64,000 nt of DNA, taken from NCBI GenBank assembly GCA_028023455.1, contig JAQFVV010000049.1:3718536-3782535 (forward strand), given 5' to 3'. A program made the translations under genes and the position numbers. Position 1 is the first letter of the stretch. The number at the start of each line of letters is the position of its first letter. Below are positions 59,661 through 64,000 of this stretch, one piece after another. Below the pieces are notes generated by a model that saw only the letters and a list, made by a program, of their open reading frames with translations, had not been told where the DNA came from and ran no database searches. This stretch comes from Epiperipatus broadwayi. Taxonomy: Eukaryota > Onychophora > Udeonychophora > Euonychophora > Peripatidae.

Positions 59661-60564
59661 GTCTTTTAAATATTGATAAACTAATATTTTCTTATAAGCT
59701 TATTGGAATCATATCATTTTCTTGTCCTATTTTATTTCTTACTCTTTATTATTTTTATCCTATTTAAATAGCAGAAAATTGGCACTAATATCAAAGACAA
59801 TCTAATGATGTTGTTTATTTATTATAATCAATTGATTGCAATAAAAAGTAGCATAATGTTTAAATTCACATAAATACAGGCCATATTTCTATAGAAATAT
59901 TGCTCATAAAATTTAATTGTGACCATAGAACAATAAAACTGTGGCATTCCCTATATGAGTATTAATATTTTACATCTTTGTAAGAACTCATTTTTTCAAA
60001 TGAAATATTTAGATATTAACATAAATGAAAAAATATATATTGGTAATTACTTATTAAGCATGAAATTATTATATTTCATATATACTTTTTATATACCTTT
60101 GCATTTATTTAAAATGAAATATGTCTTTTTGTTTTTTAATGATATATGATTGAAACTCTAGTTATTTTTTATCTAGCCTTTACTGAGTCACTCGTGTAGG
60201 GTGATTTTGAAGTACTAGATGGCACACCTATCACTTCAGCTTTTCTTCACTCTTTGTAGTTACCTATATTGTTAGTTTGTCAGTTTGCACTTTTCTATTT
60301 GTATAGAAATCAGAACTAAAATTATTAGTTTAAAAAAATCTGAAGATGGCAATATCATGCAGACATCTGCAAATTTCCAAAATCAAAGAAAGTAGACAAT
60401 GCTTTGATTGGTTGTATTATAATCATAAACTGATAGCATTATTGATTGGTAGATTATTTGACCTTAGATGTTTGTTAGCATGCTTTTTTTTTAGTATTTC
60501 AGAAAAAAATTGTAATTTCCAATTATTTATTTATACAATCGTAAAAAAATAAAAATATGTTTTA
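59661..60564. other. AT-rich stretch, nothing recognised
   Basis: Short open frames near 59955 and 60346 have no recognisable domain. Confidence 0.45.
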
Positions 60565-60855
60565 AAATTTAAAATTATATATATTAATTATTAAAATTTT
60601 CCTAAAATTCTTGTATTTATAAAAATATTTCTTTTTAGCTATTGAAAACAATTTCCACTTTGTAACGACCACTATTATAATTTGTCTTCTTAAAAACAAA
60701 ATTTTTCAAATGAAATTTAATTATAAACATGCGTTTAATCATGGTAGTTACAAAGTGAAAATTGTTTTTAATAGTTAAAAAGAAATATTTTCATAAATAC
60801 CAGTGAAAATTTTTTTTGTGAAATTTTAATAATAATATATATAATTTTAAATTTT
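60565..60855. repeat. MITE-like inverted repeat, about 100-bp arms
   Basis: Arms at about 60565-60665 and 60750-60855 are inverted copies: AAAATTATATATATTA, AAATATTTCTTTTTA and CACTTTGTAAC on the left, with inverses on the right. About 85 bp of unique centre. Non-coding. Confidence 0.65.
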
Positions 60856-61002
60856 AAAAGATATTATTATTTTCTTATGATAACTAAAACACATTTTATT
60901 ATAAAATGGAATTCCAATAATTAATATTTCATTCAATAATTTTTATCAATAGAAAAAGTTTATTATATAAAAATGCACTATTGCTATTATAGTATTTACT
61001 TT

Positions 61003-61710
61003 AAAGTTGTAATTAATAATTTGTTAAGTGCATAATACAAGATTAATGACTTTGAAAGACAAGAATGGCCAACTCTTATCTTCAACCTACTTTTTAATTA
61101 TAAAGGGAAATCTAAAGCATTTTGATTTGAGAGCATGAAGCTATTAAATACTTCACTGATTAAGGTCACAATTTCTGTACAAGCTAACATATGAAAAATC
61201 TATTGATTTACATTGAGTCAGTATGAAGCTCTTATAAAGTAGGTTGAAGATAAGAGTGGCTGCTCTTGTCCTTCATAATCATTAATCTTGTGTTAAGATT
61301 TGTAGAGATCTCTACTGTCGCATCTAGGCACATAGTCTTAAGGTTATAGCCTTAATATATATTACTTAGGTAATGAGTATGCACTTAACAAATTATTAAT
61401 TACAACTTAAAATTGTCTTAAAAGATTTCTAATTATAAGAGCTTCACACTGACTTGCTGTAAATCAAAAGATTTCGTGTGTGTTATCTTATATAGAAATT
61501 GTGGACTTAATCAGTGAAGTATTTAATAGCTTCATGCTCTCAAATCAAAATGCTTTAGCTTTGCCTTTATAATTAAAAAGTGGTTGAAGATAAGAATGGT
61601 CACTCTTGTCTTTAAAAGTTGTTAATCTTGTGTTAACATTTATAGAGGTCCTTACTGTCACATCTAGGTGCATAGTCTTAAGGTTATAGCCTTAATATAT
61701 ATTACTTAGT
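61003..61710. repeat. Complex cluster of direct and inverted repeats
   Basis: AAGTTGTAATTAATAATTTGTTAAGTGCAT (61003-61033) has a perfect inverse at about 61380-61409. The segment around 61110-61160 (GCATGAAGCTATTAAATAC) is inverted at about 61508-61557. A block of about 130 bp from GGTTGAAGATAAGA to AATATATATTACTTAG is a direct repeat (about 61240-61370 and 61580-61708). Nested palindrome centres differ (about 61206 and 61333), so more than one rearrangement is needed to explain it. Confidence 0.65.
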
Positions 61711-61893
61711 ATTTACTTTAGTAATTTATGGGGGGGGGGATAACCAGAATTATTTTTGGTAGGCACATCCATAGCAGTACATTCTTTTTCTATTAGATAC
61801 CTCTTGTGGGGATCATTCTGTATTGATCAACCAAATAATGTCACCTTGTGAATTCATGGTGCATGTGCATTTTGTGTTCTTGTCAATTTTTGT

Positions 61894-62535
61894 AATGGCT
61901 GAAAAATTGGAACAATGTAAAATTCTGTCTTCTTTTAGAAAAAAACAGTTATAATACTTAAAAGAATATTACAAACAAACTGTTTTGTTAAAGACACAAA
62001 TTTGTGAGTGGTGTAATAAAAGTGTTAAATTCACAAGATCCCAAAAAAGCAAATAAAGTCCAACATCAAGACGATACTATTTTTTTTGGATGTAAATGAT
62101 ATTGTTCACATAGAATTGGTTTATAACAACCAGACATTTAAAAATCTATAAGTTCTGAAGAGTGTGTGTTGTGGTAGAATATAAACACCCCATTTAGTGG
62201 CAAAGTGAGCAATGCAAACTTCACCATAACAATGCATTATTACACAAAACCTTAAGTGTGAAAGAATTTATAATTAAGGATAATCCAGATTATATAGTAG
62301 CCATATTCATTTGATCTTGCTCTATGCGATTTCTTTTTATTTTTTTGAATAAAAAAAAGATTTTTTTTGTGTGTGTGAATATATAAATGGTGAAGAAAAA
62401 ATGATGCAGACACATTAAAGGCATCTTTGCAAGAGTTTATAGATTACTTCAAAAAGTTAAAAAATGCATAGACCAGAGCTTTATTTTAAATAGACTATAT
62501 TTTGAAACATTCAATGTGTATTAAAAACATTTTTT
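61894..62535 (+). pseudogene. mariner-type transposase remnant
   Basis: The ATG at 61894 starts MAEKLEQ, the usual mariner N-terminus. Shifted-frame pieces follow: LLKTQICEW near 61990, FFLDVNDIVHIELVYNNQTF (around the first catalytic Asp) near 62080, NNALLHKTLSVKEFIIKDNP near 62230 and PYSFDLALCDFFLFF (second catalytic Asp region) near 62305. The C-terminal stretch is SLQEFIDYFKKLK near 62425, then YFETFNVY. About half of a normal mariner transposase is missing, with several frameshifts and stops. TIRs were not identified. Confidence 0.75.
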
Positions 62536-62944
62536 TAATTACAAAATTGTGGTTATTTTTGCTCATTCTCCATGAATAGTGATTTCATCATTATTCACAT
62601 AAACTGTTTGACCATTACAATGATCTACTTACAATTCATTAAATTTTGGAATTTAAATTTATTTTAAAATGTCACACATAATATCCATAATATGCATATG
62701 TATTTTAAAATCCAATATCTGCTAGATTATCACACTTCTGTGGAAGGTTAATGATACCAACATTGCTTAAAGTTTCTTTATAATAAATCACTAATATAAT
62801 TTTGTTTCACCAATATTTATTGTATTTTTCTATTTTACAGTATTACTTTTTGTGTGTTTCTCATTTGTAAACTTATATTTGTAATAAATGATGTAAAGAT
62901 TATCAATATGTGATATAGAATAAAAATTTAGTTGTAAAAATAGA

Positions 62945-63047
62945 TCTTGTCAAGCATTGGTGGTCGAGAGGTCAGCAACAGCTGCTCTACAAGCAGTTGT
63001 CCTGGGATAGTGGGTTCACTTCCCGGATGATGCTATGACACATGAAA
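62945..63047 (+). repeat. tRNA-like SINE (copy 2)
   Basis: The tRNA-like part is 62954-63033, with an A-box-like TGGTGGTCGAGAGG, an anticodon-type arm GCTGC-TCTACAA-GCAGT, and a B box GGTTCACTTCC at 63013-63023. GCAT and ATGC at the two ends could pair as an acceptor stem. An A-rich tail (CATGAAAAAAAATAAAG) follows. It shares its body with 634-714. The anticodon position reads TAC, but the loop lacks the invariant T33, which argues against a working tRNA. Confidence 0.65.
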
Positions 63048-64000
63048 AAAAATAAAGATCATTTTATTAAAAGAATGAGGGGAATAAGCTAGTTAAATGT
63101 GCACTTTATAAACTATAATTTTTAGTTTAAATTTATAATCTTAATAATTTTTCTTAGTTCTTACCAAGTATATTCAAGAATGATTCCAGAATGGCAATTC
63201 AATTGTTTTTATATAGTTCATTATGGAACAACTTTGCATAGTCTTTTGTTTTCTTTTTGGTATTAACAGTAATAAATCTATTATTTAGTTTTTATTTTAA
63301 TTTCTAAAAAAAATATATAATCAAGACAGGAAAAACAGTTCCAAAGAAATTTTGTGTTATAAAAGTAATAAGTAAATTTTTTTTATTTCTAAACTTAATT
63401 TTTTATTTCAAAGTTATTTTTATATATATTTTTAATAATAAGTGTAATAATGCTCAAAGCTAAATGGATTTCTAAGTTATCATTAAAAACCAATCAATAC
63501 TTAAACAAGCCCAATATTGTTACAAGATGGTTGCCTTGACAACAGTTTGAAATTGTTACTGATATTGAGATTGTCTAAATGTTGACTGATTTTTAATGAT
63601 TGTTTTAATAATAAATGTGTTTTATTTTTATAATTAATGATTTTAAGTATAAATACCCCATATTATGTGAAACTAGAAACAAATTGTGATACATTAGTAA
63701 AAATACAAAGTTTTTAAATTTCTCAAAATAATTTTAATACTATTAAAATAGTTAAATTATTTTTATTCCATTTTAAAAATGTTTTAGCAGTTTTTCTTTC
63801 TTCAGCACAATATAAATAATTTTAAAATTAGCAATATTTGCACAAGTCTAGAACAATAAACATGTACCCTATATATATATGTTTATAATTTCATAAATAA
63901 TTTCTTATAGAGTCTAATAAAATATAAAATATTGTATTGTGACTTTTAGTTTTTGAGTTGCAACAACTTATTCAAATATTTACACTAAAAATTTTGTATG
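63048..64000. other. AT-rich stretch, nothing recognised
   Basis: No coding frame, RNA gene or clear repeat was seen in the last part of the window. Confidence 0.5.

Noticed and set aside
62954-63033. A genuine tRNA gene
   Set aside because: Anticodon loop lacks T33, the arms are imperfect, and a related diverged copy exists at 634-714, so a SINE is more likely.

Overview
The window is AT-rich, CpG-poor animal DNA from a draft assembly (29 Ns at 18585-18613). It contains no recognisable intact host gene. It reads as intergenic or intronic sequence built almost entirely from transposable-element remnants and hairpin repeats. The element mix (Penelope-like element with a GIY-YIG domain, RTE-type LINE, other non-LTR elements, Ty3/gypsy LTR element, hAT, mariner, tRNA-like SINEs) points to an invertebrate metazoan. 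I cannot name the species. The low GC would suit, for example, several arachnids, other arthropods or cnidarians, but that is a guess.

Layout. 1-1720: AT-rich with one minus-strand tRNA-like SINE. 1723-4310: 3' part of a Penelope-like element, lying in a block where the + strand has almost no C. 5160-6520: CpG-enriched zone with CRE-, CCAAT- and TATA-like motifs, the only candidate host promoter. 9958-10003: hammerhead-ribozyme-like hairpin. 10328-11800: internally deleted hAT transposon with a perfect 8-bp target duplication. 12602-13300 and 26332-26770: copies of an approximately 430-bp repeat that carries a tRNA B-box-like end. 16541-19850: nearly complete RTE-type LINE on the minus strand (endonuclease, reverse transcriptase, C-terminal domain) with few lesions. 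21.7-23.0 kb: short palindromic repeats around a compositionally distinct block. 24.0-24.4 kb: poly-G tract inside a 397-bp-offset direct repeat.

31.0-33.1 kb (minus) and 56.9-58.9 kb (plus) hold two decayed copies of one non-LTR retrotransposon family. 35.3-39.0 kb holds a degenerate minisatellite and several foldback/MITE-like elements. 40.9-41.6 kb is a LINE 3' end with a duplicated tail.

44447-54502: full-length Ty3/gypsy-type LTR retrotransposon on the minus strand (two LTRs of about 1.74 kb, tRNA-Pro-like primer site, polypurine tract, gag and pol). It is inactivated by several stops, frameshifts and a lost integrase catalytic Asp. 54.6-64.0 kb: microsatellites, LINE tails, long hairpin repeats, a mariner remnant and a second tRNA-like SINE.

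The retroelement genes would once have worked as self-contained copy-and-paste units. All are broken as written, although the RTE copy is close to intact. The most unusual features are the C-depleted Penelope block, the hairpin/inverted-repeat clusters with mixed direct and inverted copies, and the CpG-enriched promoter-like zone.
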